From assembly GCA_963832875.1 (NCBI GenBank), contig CAWHWB010000004.1, forward strand, positions 62,001-126,000: DNA of 64,000 nucleotides, written 5' to 3'. The DNA comes from AP-15 sp963832875 (GTDB lineage: Bacteria > Pseudomonadota > Alphaproteobacteria > ATCC43930 > CGMCC-115725). The notes below the pieces were generated by a model that saw only the letters and a list, made by a program, of their open reading frames with translations, had not been told where the DNA came from and made no database searches. The translations under genes and the position numbers were made by a program. This document shows, in pieces, positions 24,549 to 33,605 of this stretch; position 1 is the stretch's first letter; every line of letters starts with the position of its first letter.

Positions 24549-25847
24549 ATGTATCAAGCGCCGACTGCCCGCCATGCTGCGCTCGACCTGATCTGTGCGG
24601 TTCTCCGCCGCAAACGCCCTCTCGACGATGCCATCGACGAAAACCCGATGATGAACCAGTTGTCCGGGCGAGACCGCGCGTTTGCCCGCCTGCTGGTTGC
24701 CACGACGCTGCGTCGGCTTGGTCAAATTGACGCGCTGATTGCGCTGTGTCTCAACACCCCGTTGGCGCCGCGCGCGGCTGCGGTGCACGATATCCTGCGG
24801 CTCGGGGTGGCCCAGCTGCTGTTCCTGAGGACGCCGGCGCATGCGGCGGTGGCAACTAGCGTCGACCTTGCCCACAGCCGGGGGTTTCTTTCGCACAAGG
24901 GCCTGGTCAACGCCGTGCTGCGGCGATTGAGCGTCGAAGGCGCCGGGAGCGTCGAGGCCCAGGACGCGGCGCGGCTCAACACGCCCGACTGGCTGTGGCA
25001 GTCGTGGACCCGCACCTACGGTGAGGCCACGGCGCGGGCCATTGCGACCGCGCATCTAAAGGAGGCGCCGCTTGATCTGACCCTGCGTCAGGGTTCCCAA
25101 GGCTGGTGCGGGAAGTTGCAGGCAACATTGCTGCCGACCGGGACATTGCGGCGCCCGGCGGGCGGCTCGGTGGCCGCTCTCCCCGGCTACAGCGAAGGCG
25201 CATGGTGGGTCCAGGACGCCGCCGCGGCCTTGCCGGCGCGGCTGTTCGGCAACCTTGCCGGGCGCGAAGTCGTCGATTTATGCGCGGCGCCCGGCGGCAA
25301 GACCGCCCAACTCGCAGCCGCCGGGGCGCAGGTCACCGCAGTCGACCGCTCACCCCGCCGGCTCGATCGCCTGCTCGCGAATTTTGACCGGCTCGCCTTG
25401 CCGATCGACGCGGTCGCGGCCGACGCGCTGATCTGGCGGCCGCCGCGGCTGACCGATGCCGTGCTGCTCGACGCACCCTGCACAACCACCGGTGCGATCC
25501 GCCGCCACCCGGACGTGCCTCACCTAAAGCTGCCGGAGGATGTCGCCCGGCTGGCGGTGGTCCAGGAGAACCTGCTCCACGCCGCGATCGATATGCTGCG
25601 ACCCGGCGGCACCCTAGTCTACTGCACCTGTTCGCTCGAGCCGGAGGAGGGGCCGCATCGGGTCGAGGCGCTGTTGCGCAGCGGCGCGCCGGTCGCGCGC
25701 CGTATCATTGATCCCAGCGAGATCGGCGCCGATCCCGATTGGGTCACTCCAGATGGGGATCTGCGGACTTTACCCTGCCATTTTGGCGAATATGACGGGG
25801 TCGACGGCTTTTATTGCGCACGGCTGGTCAAGCGAGCAGAGGGCTAG
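24549..25847 (+). CDS. rsmB: 16S rRNA (cytosine-C5)-methyltransferase, RsmB/Sun family
   Basis: A 432-residue protein with start ATG 24549. The N-terminal NusB-like RNA-binding domain (about 1-140) is followed by the Rossmann methyltransferase domain. Motif I is DLCAAPGGKTAQLAAAG, motif IV is LLDAPCTTTGAIRRHPD (general-base PC cysteine), and motif VI is YCTCSLEPEEG with the catalytic TC cysteine. It methylates C967-type cytosine of 16S rRNA using SAM. Together with the heparinase-like gene and purH downstream it forms a neighbourhood that is common in alphaproteobacteria. Confidence 0.9.
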   Translation: MYQAPTARHAALDLICAVLRRKRPLDDAIDENPMMNQLSGRDRAFARLLVATTLRRLGQIDALIALCLNTPLAPRAAAVHDILRLGVAQLLFLRTPAHAAVATSVDLAHSRGFLSHKGLVNAVLRRLSVEGAGSVEAQDAARLNTPDWLWQSWTRTYGEATARAIATAHLKEAPLDLTLRQGSQGWCGKLQATLLPTGTLRRPAGGSVAALPGYSEGAWWVQDAAAALPARLFGNLAGREVVDLCAAPGGKTAQLAAAGAQVTAVDRSPRRLDRLLANFDRLALPIDAVAADALIWRPPRLTDAVLLDAPCTTTGAIRRHPDVPHLKLPEDVARLAVVQENLLHAAIDMLRPGGTLVYCTCSLEPEEGPHRVEALLRSGAPVARRIIDPSEIGADPDWVTPDGDLRTLPCHFGEYDGVDGFYCARLVKRAEG

Positions 25848-26001
25848 CGATCGTCGCTATGATCGTCGCCCGCGCCGGACCGACGGCTTGCGGCGCCCGG
25901 GTTTCCTTGTTACGAAGCGGCATGGGTTCGGATGTCCGGCACGCCGTTCGCGACCCGGGCGGCCGCCGCCCGGGATCGAGCGGCCGAGCGGGCGCGAGCA
26001 A

Positions 26002-27687
26002 ATGACCGTAACGGCGATCGCTAGCAAGGGCGAGCTTCGCAATCACCCTGCGCGGGGTGCTCCGGGTTTGCTCACTCGGCTGCGGCGCGACGCTCTTCGG
26101 TCGCTCGCGGCGGGTCCGCTCTATCGCTTTACGCTGATTGGCCGGGTCCCGCCTGATCCGCGATTAAAGATCGCTTCCCCGTGGCCCGGCGATCCGAAAC
26201 GCGGTGCCGCGATCGCCGCCGGCGAGATCGAGCTGGCCGGCGAGTTGGTCCGCAACCCCTCCCCGCGCTGGTTTCCGCCCGGGGTCGGAGAGGATTGGCT
26301 CGCCGCATGGCACGGCTTCGGCTGGTTGGCTGATCTGGTCGCCGCCGGGCCAACCGGCCACCAGGTCGCGCGCGAGCTGGTTCAGAGCTGGCTTGCTGCG
26401 CGCATCTCCTGGCATGCCGTCGCCTGGCGCTCGGACGTGCTGGCAACGCGCCTGTTCACCACGATCGCCTATTTCGACGACATTGCCGGGCGCGACAAAG
26501 ACTCGGCGTTTCGCCGCGCACTGCTGATCGGCCTCGCTGCTCAGCTGCGCCATCTGGCGCGCACCGCCGCGTGGGAAGAGGAAGGAGCGGCAAGGCTGCG
26601 GGCGCTGAAAGGGCTGGTCGCCGGCACCGCCGTGCTTGGCGGCTCGGCACCGCGGTTGGCGAAGGTGCTTCAGGCGCTCGCCCGCGAATTGCCGGCGCAG
26701 ATTTTCGCCGATGGCGGCCATCGCTCGCGCAGCGCTTCGGTGCAGCTCGAGGTTCTGCGCGACCTGATCGATACCCGGGCCGTGCTGCGCGCGGCGCAGG
26801 CCGAACCGCCGGGCGCACTACAGGACGCGATCGAACGAATGGCGCCGGTGCTGCGGCTGTTTCGCCACGGCGATCAGCGCCTGGCACTGTTCAACGATTC
26901 ACTCGAGGAGGACGGGGTCATGATCGATCTCGTTCTGACCCGATCGGAAGCCAAGGCGCGCGCCCCGACCCATGTGCCCGATACCGGCTTTGAACGGCTG
27001 CAAGCCGGCAAGACCCTCGTCCTGGTCGATACCGGAAGATCGCAACCGGGCTTCGACGAGCATGCCCATGCCGGCGCTTTGTCTTTCGAGATGAGCCACG
27101 GGCGGGATCGGATCATCGTCAATTGCGGCGCTTATCGCGGTCCCAAAGCAAATTGGTGGCGGGTCGCGCGCGCGAGTGCGGCGCATTCGGTGCTGGTCGT
27201 AGCCGACACCAACTCGGTCGAGATTCGCGACGACGGGGTTCTTGGCCGGGCGCCGATTTCGGTCGGCTGCGAGCGATCCGAGAATAACGGCCAGCAATGG
27301 GTCTCGGCCACTCATGACGGCTACCGCGACCGGTTTGGCCTGACCTATACGCGCGAGCTGTTTCTTTCGGCCGATGGCGAGGATTTGCGCGGCGAAGATC
27401 GGCTGACCGGTCGACCCGGCGCCACTTTCGCCGTGCGCTTTCATCTGCACCCGTCGGTAGAGGCCTCGCTGATCGGGGAGGAGCCGGCCGCGGTGCTGCG
27501 ACTGCCCGGCGGGACGATTTGGCGGCTGCGCGCCGCCGGCGCCGAAATGAGCATCGGCGAGAGCGTTTATCTGGGCTCGGGCGAAGCGCGAAAGACCCAG
27601 CAGGTGGTGCTGAGCGGGACTGCGGCGCCCGGCGGAACCGGCGTACGCTGGGCCCTGCGACGCGAGCCCGCAGAGGCCGCCGATTAG
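26002..27687 (+). CDS. Heparinase II/III-family protein
   Basis: ATG 26002 gives 561 residues. The N-terminal half is an alpha/alpha toroid (HGFGWLADLVAAG, SWHAVAWRSDVLATRL, RALKGLVAGTAVLGGSAPR), and the C-terminal half is the beta-sandwich Heparinase_II_III domain (HAHAGALSFEMSHGRDRI, VNCGAYRG, AAHSVLVVADTNS). H in HAHAGALSFE is a catalytic candidate. No signal peptide is visible, as is usual for this widespread alphaproteobacterial group located between rsmB and purH; its true substrate is not known. The long N-terminal extension possible upstream of ATG 26002 overlaps rsmB and is unlikely. Confidence 0.85.
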   Translation: MTVTAIASKGELRNHPARGAPGLLTRLRRDALRSLAAGPLYRFTLIGRVPPDPRLKIASPWPGDPKRGAAIAAGEIELAGELVRNPSPRWFPPGVGEDWLAAWHGFGWLADLVAAGPTGHQVARELVQSWLAARISWHAVAWRSDVLATRLFTTIAYFDDIAGRDKDSAFRRALLIGLAAQLRHLARTAAWEEEGAARLRALKGLVAGTAVLGGSAPRLAKVLQALARELPAQIFADGGHRSRSASVQLEVLRDLIDTRAVLRAAQAEPPGALQDAIERMAPVLRLFRHGDQRLALFNDSLEEDGVMIDLVLTRSEAKARAPTHVPDTGFERLQAGKTLVLVDTGRSQPGFDEHAHAGALSFEMSHGRDRIIVNCGAYRGPKANWWRVARASAAHSVLVVADTNSVEIRDDGVLGRAPISVGCERSENNGQQWVSATHDGYRDRFGLTYTRELFLSADGEDLRGEDRLTGRPGATFAVRFHLHPSVEASLIGEEPAAVLRLPGGTIWRLRAAGAEMSIGESVYLGSGEARKTQQVVLSGTAAPGGTGVRWALRREPAEAAD

Positions 27688-27688
27688 C

Positions 27689-28717
27689 TTGCCGGGGATC
27701 GGCCACCTCGATTTCGGCCACCTCGACTTCGGCCAGGCGGTTCTCGCGGCGGTGATGATTGGCGCGACCGCCCTCGGCTCCGGCCTCGCGACGCGGGCGC
27801 TGATCCCGGTCCTGCGCCACCGCAACGTGCTCGATCGGCCCAACGAGCGGTCCTCGCATGTTGCCCCCACCTTGCGCGGCGGCGGGATCGCGCCGGTCGG
27901 CATCGTGCTGCTAGCCTGGACGGCGCTCGGCCTTGCCGGATGGGTGTCTCCGGTAATCATCGGCGTCTTGGTCGGAACCCTGCTGCTGGCGGTCGTTTGC
28001 TGGCTCGACGATTTGCGCGATCTTTCTCCGGCGACGCGCCTGGCCGCGCAGGCCGCTGCGGTCGCCGCCGGTCTTTGTGCCGTGCCCGACAATCCGGTGC
28101 TGCACTCATTTGGCCCGGCGGCGTTTTTCGCGGCGATCGGCCTGTTATGGATGTGGTGGATCAATCTGTTCAATTTCATGGACGGGATCGACGGGCTCGC
28201 TGGCAGCGAGACGGCGGCGATCGGCGCCGGGCTGTTGGTTGTTGGCGGGCTCGGAAGCGGGGTCGATCCGGCATCAGCGCTGCTGGCCGCCGCGGTGCTC
28301 GGCGCGGCACTCGGCTTCCTGATCTGGAATTGGGCGCCGGCGCGGGTTTTTCTGGGCGATGTCGGCAGCGCCCCGCTCGGCTATTTGACCGGTTTTCTGC
28401 TGATCGACGCCGCCGCCCGTGGGTGCTGGATCACGGCGTTGATCCTTCCGCTCTATTTCCTCGCCGACGCGACCATCACCTTGGCCCGGCGCCTCCTGCG
28501 CGGCGAGCGGGTGTGGCAGGCGCACCGCCAGCATTATTACCAGCGCGCGGTTCGCTCCGGGCTCGGCCATGCCGCGGTCGTCAAGCGGGTGATCGCGGCA
28601 GACGTCGTGTTGATCGGCTGCGGCTGGGCGGCGCAGAACGGTTGGGGCTGGGTCGCGCTCGCCCTCGCCGCCGCCGTGGTCGCGACGCTGCTGGCGTCGC
28701 TCTCCTTCAGTCGCTGA
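27689..28717 (+). CDS. MraY/WecA-family undecaprenyl-phosphate sugar-1-phosphate transferase
   Basis: A 342-residue polytopic membrane enzyme (around ten helices) that transfers a sugar-1-phosphate from UDP-sugar to undecaprenyl phosphate, starting a lipid-linked glycan. The catalytic signatures are VVCWLDDLRDLSP (DD), NLFNFMDGIDGLAG (Mg-binding NxxNxxDGIDG), VFLGDVGSAPLGY, and the cytoplasmic HRQHYYQR loop (HIH-like). The start is TTG 27689 directly after the heparinase stop; ATG 27755 is an alternative that would clip the first helix. The first codons contain a 15-base tandem duplication (27701-27730) encoding GHLDFGHLDF. Its insertion between heparinase and purH links this block to surface glycan synthesis, perhaps with the ligase-like gene at 21838. 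Confidence 0.85.
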   Translation: MPGIGHLDFGHLDFGQAVLAAVMIGATALGSGLATRALIPVLRHRNVLDRPNERSSHVAPTLRGGGIAPVGIVLLAWTALGLAGWVSPVIIGVLVGTLLLAVVCWLDDLRDLSPATRLAAQAAAVAAGLCAVPDNPVLHSFGPAAFFAAIGLLWMWWINLFNFMDGIDGLAGSETAAIGAGLLVVGGLGSGVDPASALLAAAVLGAALGFLIWNWAPARVFLGDVGSAPLGYLTGFLLIDAAARGCWITALILPLYFLADATITLARRLLRGERVWQAHRQHYYQRAVRSGLGHAAVVKRVIAADVVLIGCGWAAQNGWGWVALALAAAVVATLLASLSFSR

Positions 28718-28767
28718 CCGAGGCTCGCGGGCTTGTCCCAGGCGGCGCTCGATCCTATACCCGGCCG

Positions 28768-30351
28768 ATGACAGCCTCGCCCCCAATGATTCGCCGCGCG
28801 CTCCTCTCGGTCAGCGACAAGACCGGGATCGTCGCTTTTGCCGGCGCGCTCGCCGAGCGCGGCATCGCCCTGATCTCGACCGGAGGCACGGCGCAGGCGC
28901 TCGCCGCGGCCGGGCTACCGGTCATTGAGGTCGCAGCGCTTACCGGGTTCCCCGAGATGTTCGACGGGCGGGTGAAGACTCTGCATCCGGCGATCCATGC
29001 CGGCTTGTTGGCGCGACGCGACCGGCCGGACGACATGGCGGCTCTGGTCGCGCACGGGATCGCTCCGATCGACCTTCTCGTTGTCAATCTCTATCCCTTC
29101 GCCGAGACTGCGGCTTCCGGGGCGAGCTCCGCGGATTGCATCGAAAACATCGACATCGGCGGCGTGGCGCTACTGCGCGCCGCCGCCAAGAACCACGACA
29201 GCGTGACCGTAGTCAGCGAACCCGCCGATTACGCTCGGGTGCTGGCGGCGGTCGAAGCCGGGGACGGAGCCGTCGGCGCGGCGCTGCGCCGCAGCTTCGC
29301 GCGCAAGGCCTATGCGGCGACCGCGGCTTATGATGCGGCGATCGCCGAGTGGCTGGCGCGCGAGGAAGGCGAGACCTTTCCCGCGACCCTGGTCATTGCC
29401 GGCCGGCTCGCGCAACGGCTGCGCTACGGTGAGAACCCGCATCAGGCGGGGGCCTTCTATCGCACCGGCGAATCTCGCCCGGGCGTCGCCGCCGCGCGGC
29501 AGCTCCAGGGCAGAGAGTTGTCCTACAACAACTATGCCGACGCCGACGCGGCTTTTGAGCTGGTGGCCGAGTTCGCGCCGCCGGCGGTGGCGATCGTCAA
29601 GCACGCCAATCCGTGCGGCGTCGCCATCGGTTCGAGCCTGCGCGAGGCCTGGGACAAGGCGCTCGCCTGCGATCCGCAAAGCGCCTTCGGCGGGGTCGTG
29701 GCGCTCAACCGGCCCCTCGACGCGGCGACAGCCGAGGCGATCGGGCGGCTTCTTATCGAGATTGTGATCGCCCCGGACGTCGAACAGGCTGCGTCGGCGC
29801 TGCTCGCCCACAGGGCGGGGCTGCGGCTGCTGACGACCGGCGCCATGCCCGACCCGACCTCGTCGGGGCGCAGCTTTCGTTCGATCGCGGGCGGCATCCT
29901 TTTGCAGGAGCGTGACGGGGAACCCGTCGACAAGGATACGCTCCGTATCGCGACCCGGCGGCCGCCGAACGACACCGAGATCGCCGACCTGCTCTTCGCG
30001 GAGAAGGTCGTGAAGCACGTCAAGTCGAATGCCGTCGTTTTCGCCCGCGGCGGGGCCACGGTCGGCATCGGCGCCGGTCAGATGAGCCGCGTCGACAGCG
30101 TCAAAATCGCCGCCCAAAAAGCGGCAGAGGCGGGCAGCGCCAGCGCGCTCGCGCAGTCTCCGACCCACGGCTCGGTGCTGGCCTCGGATGCGTTCTTCCC
30201 GTTCGCCGACGGCCTCGAAGCGGCGATCGCCGCCGGCGTCACCGCAGTGATCCAGCCCGGTGGATCGGTGCGCGACCCGGAAGTCATTGCCGCCGCCGAC
30301 GCCGCCGGCATCGCCATGGCGTTCACCGGGATTCGCCGGTTCCGGCATTGA
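28768..30351 (+). CDS. purH: Bifunctional AICAR transformylase/IMP cyclohydrolase
   Basis: ATG 28768 gives 527 residues, the normal length. It catalyses the last two steps of IMP synthesis: formylation of AICAR with 10-formyl-THF and ring closure. The N-terminal MGS-like cyclohydrolase domain has LLSVSDKTGIVAFAGAL, STGGTAQAL and GRVKTLHPAIHAGLLARRD; the transformylase domain has RYGENPHQAG, the catalytic KHANPCGVAIG and SAFGGVVALN. The end reads IAMAFTGIRRFRH, the typical purH C-terminus. It is intact. Confidence 0.97.
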   Translation: MTASPPMIRRALLSVSDKTGIVAFAGALAERGIALISTGGTAQALAAAGLPVIEVAALTGFPEMFDGRVKTLHPAIHAGLLARRDRPDDMAALVAHGIAPIDLLVVNLYPFAETAASGASSADCIENIDIGGVALLRAAAKNHDSVTVVSEPADYARVLAAVEAGDGAVGAALRRSFARKAYAATAAYDAAIAEWLAREEGETFPATLVIAGRLAQRLRYGENPHQAGAFYRTGESRPGVAAARQLQGRELSYNNYADADAAFELVAEFAPPAVAIVKHANPCGVAIGSSLREAWDKALACDPQSAFGGVVALNRPLDAATAEAIGRLLIEIVIAPDVEQAASALLAHRAGLRLLTTGAMPDPTSSGRSFRSIAGGILLQERDGEPVDKDTLRIATRRPPNDTEIADLLFAEKVVKHVKSNAVVFARGGATVGIGAGQMSRVDSVKIAAQKAAEAGSASALAQSPTHGSVLASDAFFPFADGLEAAIAAGVTAVIQPGGSVRDPEVIAAADAAGIAMAFTGIRRFRH

Positions 30352-30495
30352 CCGCGACGGCGCCGCGCGTCCGCGGAAAGCGTATACCCGTATAGTCCTT
30401 AGGGGCAGTGGCCGCGGCGATTCGGCTGGCGTATGCTGATTTTTCCGTCGCGGTCGGCGACCCCGCGTCGGCGAGTGAAAGGAAATGGCCAGACC

Positions 30496-30855
30496 ATGCA
30501 GGTCAATCCGGCGCAAAAGACCGTTCTGGTAGTCGACGACGACCCCGATGTCCGCGACTATGCGAGCCGGGTCCTGGAGGAGCATGGCTACACCGTTCTG
30601 ACCGCAGCCGATGGTGCAACCGCGCTCGCGATCTTGCGCGAGGGCACGCAGATCGATGTCTTGTTCACCGACATCGTCATGCCGGGGCTCGACGGCATCG
30701 AGGTGGCGCGCCGGGCGCTCGAGCAAATACCACGGCTCAAGGTGTTGTTTGCCTCCGGCTATGCGGCCGGGTTGGGTCCGGTCTCGCGCCTGCTGAAAAA
30801 GCCGTATCGGTCCCGGCAACTCGCTGACGAGATCGCCGCCGCGCTGGGCGATTAG
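30496..30855 (+). CDS. Single-domain response regulator receiver protein
   Basis: ATG 30496 gives 119 residues, consisting only of a CheY-like receiver domain. The acidic pocket is VVDDDP (residues 12-17), the phosphoacceptor is D59 in VLFTDIVMPG, and the conserved lysine is in LLKKPYR near residue 100. There is no output domain, so it would act by protein contact or in a phosphorelay. No histidine kinase is encoded nearby. Receivers of this form, with VLFASGYA, are often C-terminal pieces of hybrid kinases in alphaproteobacteria. Confidence 0.88.
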   Translation: MQVNPAQKTVLVVDDDPDVRDYASRVLEEHGYTVLTAADGATALAILREGTQIDVLFTDIVMPGLDGIEVARRALEQIPRLKVLFASGYAAGLGPVSRLLKKPYRSRQLADEIAAALGD

Positions 30856-30907
30856 GGGATGCGAGCGTTCCCGCGGGAAAGTCCGGCCGCCGTCGCGCGG
30901 CAAGCGC

Positions 30908-32323
30908 TCAGAGGACGCGGATGTTTTTGAACTGCCACGGATCGTCGCGATCGAGGTCTTCAGGAAACAGCGCTTCGCGGCCGTCGAGCGGGGTCCAATC
31001 GCTGTAGGCCCCGACCACATCGCCGAGATAGGGGCGGGCGATGTCGAGAACACGCGCGAAATCCAGATCCTCGGGCTCGACCACGCCGGCACGCGGATGC
31101 TCCAATGCCCAAACGAGGCCGCCCAGAACCGCCGCGGTCACCTGCAGCGATGTTGCGTTGTTGTGCGGCGCCACCCGCCGCGCTTCGTCGATTGTCAACC
31201 GTGAACCGTACCAGTAGACCCCTTTGGGCGAACCCATCAGCAGGACCCCGAGCTCATCGGTCCCTTCGGTGATCTCGTCCATCATCAGTCTCTTGCGGTC
31301 CTGCAGCCGCCAGTTCTTGCCGGCAAATTCGTGCAGGCTTAAAACCGCGTCGTCGCAGGGATGGTAGGCATAATGGCAGGTCGGCCGGAACTGCACGCCG
31401 TTCTCGTCGGCGACGGTCAGGAAGTCGGCGATCGAGATCGATTCGCCGTGGGTGACCAGAAACCCGTGATAAGGCCCTTCGAGCGGCGTCCAGCTGCGCA
31501 CTCGAGTGACCGCTCCGGGCCGCAACAGATAGATCGCGGCACCACTACCGAAATCGTGTCTGCGGCCGTCCGAGGGGAACTGGCGTTCGTGGGTTCCCCA
31601 GCCGAGTTCCGCCGGCTGCGAGCCTTCGCTGACGAACCCGTCGATCGACCAAGTGTTAACGAACTCGCCCGGCATCTTGGGGACCGCCGCGACCTGGGTG
31701 TCGCGTTCGGCGATGTGAATGGCCTTAATGCCAAGACGCTGGGCGAGACGGGCCCAGTCGGCGCGATCCTGTGGGACGGCCAAGCCGGCACCCGAAGCTC
31801 GGGCGAGGTCGATCAGGGCCTGCTTGACGAAGTGCGAAACCAGGCCCGGATTGGCCCCGTGGGTCACGACCGCGGTCGGCCCGTGGGGGAAGCGGCGGCG
31901 CAGCGCCAGCGCGCTCTCGCGCAGCGCGTAATTCGAGCGCGCCGAAGGCGGCAGGCTCGGGTCGGTGTAGCCGCCCGGCCAAGGCTCGATGCACGTGTCG
32001 AGATAGAGCGCGTCTCGCTCTTGGCATAGCTCGATCAGCGCGGTGCTCGACACGTCGACCGACAGGTTGAGCAGAAAATCTCCATCCTCGATCAGCGGTT
32101 CCAAGAGGCTGTGGTGATTCTCGCGGGTCAACGCGGTTTCGACAAAGGCGACGCCATACTCGGCGGCGACGTCACGGCCGTGCGGTTCGGCGGTGACGAT
32201 CGTGATCTGAGCCGGATCGATCTCGAGATGACGCAGCAACAGCGGCAGGACGCCCTGACCGATGCTGCCGAAGCCGACGATCGCGAGGCGGCCGGGGAAG
32301 GCGGCGTGCTTCTGGTCGAACAT
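30908..32323 (-). CDS. hss: Homospermidine synthase
   Basis: A 471-residue NAD-dependent enzyme that makes sym-homospermidine from two putrescines (or putrescine and spermidine), the major polyamine of many alphaproteobacteria. The Rossmann motif GFGSIGQG is at about residues 18-25; TCIEPWPGGYTD, THGANPGLVSHFVKQAL and YHPCDDAVLSLHEF are strongly characteristic of the bacterial homospermidine synthase family (saccharopine-dehydrogenase-like fold). Length and C-terminus look complete. It stands alone, convergent with the response regulator. Confidence 0.93.
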   Translation of the reverse strand: MFDQKHAAFPGRLAIVGFGSIGQGVLPLLLRHLEIDPAQITIVTAEPHGRDVAAEYGVAFVETALTRENHHSLLEPLIEDGDFLLNLSVDVSSTALIELCQERDALYLDTCIEPWPGGYTDPSLPPSARSNYALRESALALRRRFPHGPTAVVTHGANPGLVSHFVKQALIDLARASGAGLAVPQDRADWARLAQRLGIKAIHIAERDTQVAAVPKMPGEFVNTWSIDGFVSEGSQPAELGWGTHERQFPSDGRRHDFGSGAAIYLLRPGAVTRVRSWTPLEGPYHGFLVTHGESISIADFLTVADENGVQFRPTCHYAYHPCDDAVLSLHEFAGKNWRLQDRKRLMMDEITEGTDELGVLLMGSPKGVYWYGSRLTIDEARRVAPHNNATSLQVTAAVLGGLVWALEHPRAGVVEPEDLDFARVLDIARPYLGDVVGAYSDWTPLDGREALFPEDLDRDDPWQFKNIRVL

Positions 32324-32598
32324 GAGGATTCAGCCCTGATCGGCAGCGCGAACCCCTACGGTCGCCGCGATAGCTTGTCAAGCCGAGCCCCGCCGAGCCG
32401 ACGGCCCGGGGTGGACTTCCCGGAGATACAGCCCTGAAAGATGGCCGCAGGGTGGCCACCAGGATTGCAACATTTCGCGGCTAGGCTAGTGTGCGGCCGG
32501 TCACGCGGAGGCGGCGCAGGCGTCGAGGGCGGCTCGATCCCGGCGAACGACGTCGCGAGTGCAATCGAGGATTATGGCCGCTGCTCACTTGGACTTTC

Positions 32599-33381
32599 CT
32601 ATTGCGCCACCCAGCCGCCATCCACCGACAAAGCGGCGCCGGTAATCGTCCTGGCACTCTCGCCGCACAGAAATACGGCAACGGCGCCGATCTGTTCCGG
32701 CGTGGTAAAGTCGAGCATCGGCTGCTTTTCGCGCAGCAATTCCTCACGCGCCTGCTGCACCGGGATGCCTGCGACGGCGGCGCGAGCCTCGATCTGCTGC
32801 TGCACCAGCGGGGTCAAGACCCAGCCGGGGCAGATCGCATTGCAGGTGACCCCGTGATTCGCGGTCTCGATTGCGACCACCTTGGTCAGGCCGATGAGCC
32901 CGTGCTTGGCGGTGACATAGGCGGCTTTTTCGCCGCTGGCGACAAGCCCGTGGGCCGAGGCGATGTTGACGATTCGGCCCGATTTTTTGGCCAGCATGTG
33001 CGGGAGGGCCGCCTTGATCGCATGAAACGCGGAGTTCATGTTGATTGCGATCACCGCGTCCCACCGGTCCTCCGGGAAATCGATGATCTTGGCGACGTGC
33101 TGAATGCCGGCGTTGTTGACCAGAATGTCGACCCCGCCGAAGCGGCGCGCGGTATCGGCTACCAGATCGCGGATCTGCGCCGGCTTCGACATGTCCGCCG
33201 GGGAATAGGCGGCCTCGACGCCATGCTTGGCGGCGAGATCCCGCCACAGCTTTTCGATCGCGCCCGGATCGCCGAACCCGTTCAGCATCAGCGCGCAGCC
33301 TTCGGCGGCCAGCGCCGTGGCGATGCCGAGCCCGATCCCGCTGGTCGAGCCGGTGACGATCGCGACTTTACCTTTCAGCAT
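32599..33381 (-). CDS. 3-hydroxybutyrate dehydrogenase
   Basis: The start is ATG 33381, chosen because AGGAG lies about 8 bases upstream; ATG 33405 would add an odd MADMRRKL. The 260-residue classical SDR interconverts 3-hydroxybutyrate and acetoacetate with NAD, in polyhydroxybutyrate breakdown. The motif TGSTSGIG is at residues 10-17, the catalytic residues are S142, Y155 and K159, and the family tail GWVLTPLVQQQIEARA with the C-terminal DGGWVAQ is typical of bdhA/hbdH enzymes. A phasin (39230) elsewhere in the window supports polyester storage. Confidence 0.9.
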   Translation of the reverse strand: MLKGKVAIVTGSTSGIGLGIATALAAEGCALMLNGFGDPGAIEKLWRDLAAKHGVEAAYSPADMSKPAQIRDLVADTARRFGGVDILVNNAGIQHVAKIIDFPEDRWDAVIAINMNSAFHAIKAALPHMLAKKSGRIVNIASAHGLVASGEKAAYVTAKHGLIGLTKVVAIETANHGVTCNAICPGWVLTPLVQQQIEARAAVAGIPVQQAREELLREKQPMLDFTTPEQIGAVAVFLCGESARTITGAALSVDGGWVAQ

Positions 33382-33605
33382 GAGTTTTCTCCTCATATCG
33401 GCCATCAGGGCAGGGGCTGCGCTGCCCGCGTCCTACTACACCGCGTGCCGGTTGCGGCAAATTGGTCCAGGCGAGGCATATCCGATGACCTGGGATGACG
33501 TTTCGCAAGACCCGCTCCATATGCCGCGGCGGGCGCCGCTGGATTGGTTGTCGGCCGAATGACCTGCAGGCTCGGCAGCTCAGGTGAGGAGGAAGTTCCG
33601 CCGAT

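Noticed and set aside
29170..31092. A 640-codon minus-strand frame opposite purH and the response regulator
   Set aside because: It is antisense to two firmly identified genes, shows no motif, and is a GC artefact.
33485..33562. A 25-codon frame MTWDDVSQDPLHMPRRAPLD
   Set aside because: It looks protein-like but is too short to support, with no clear ribosome binding site.
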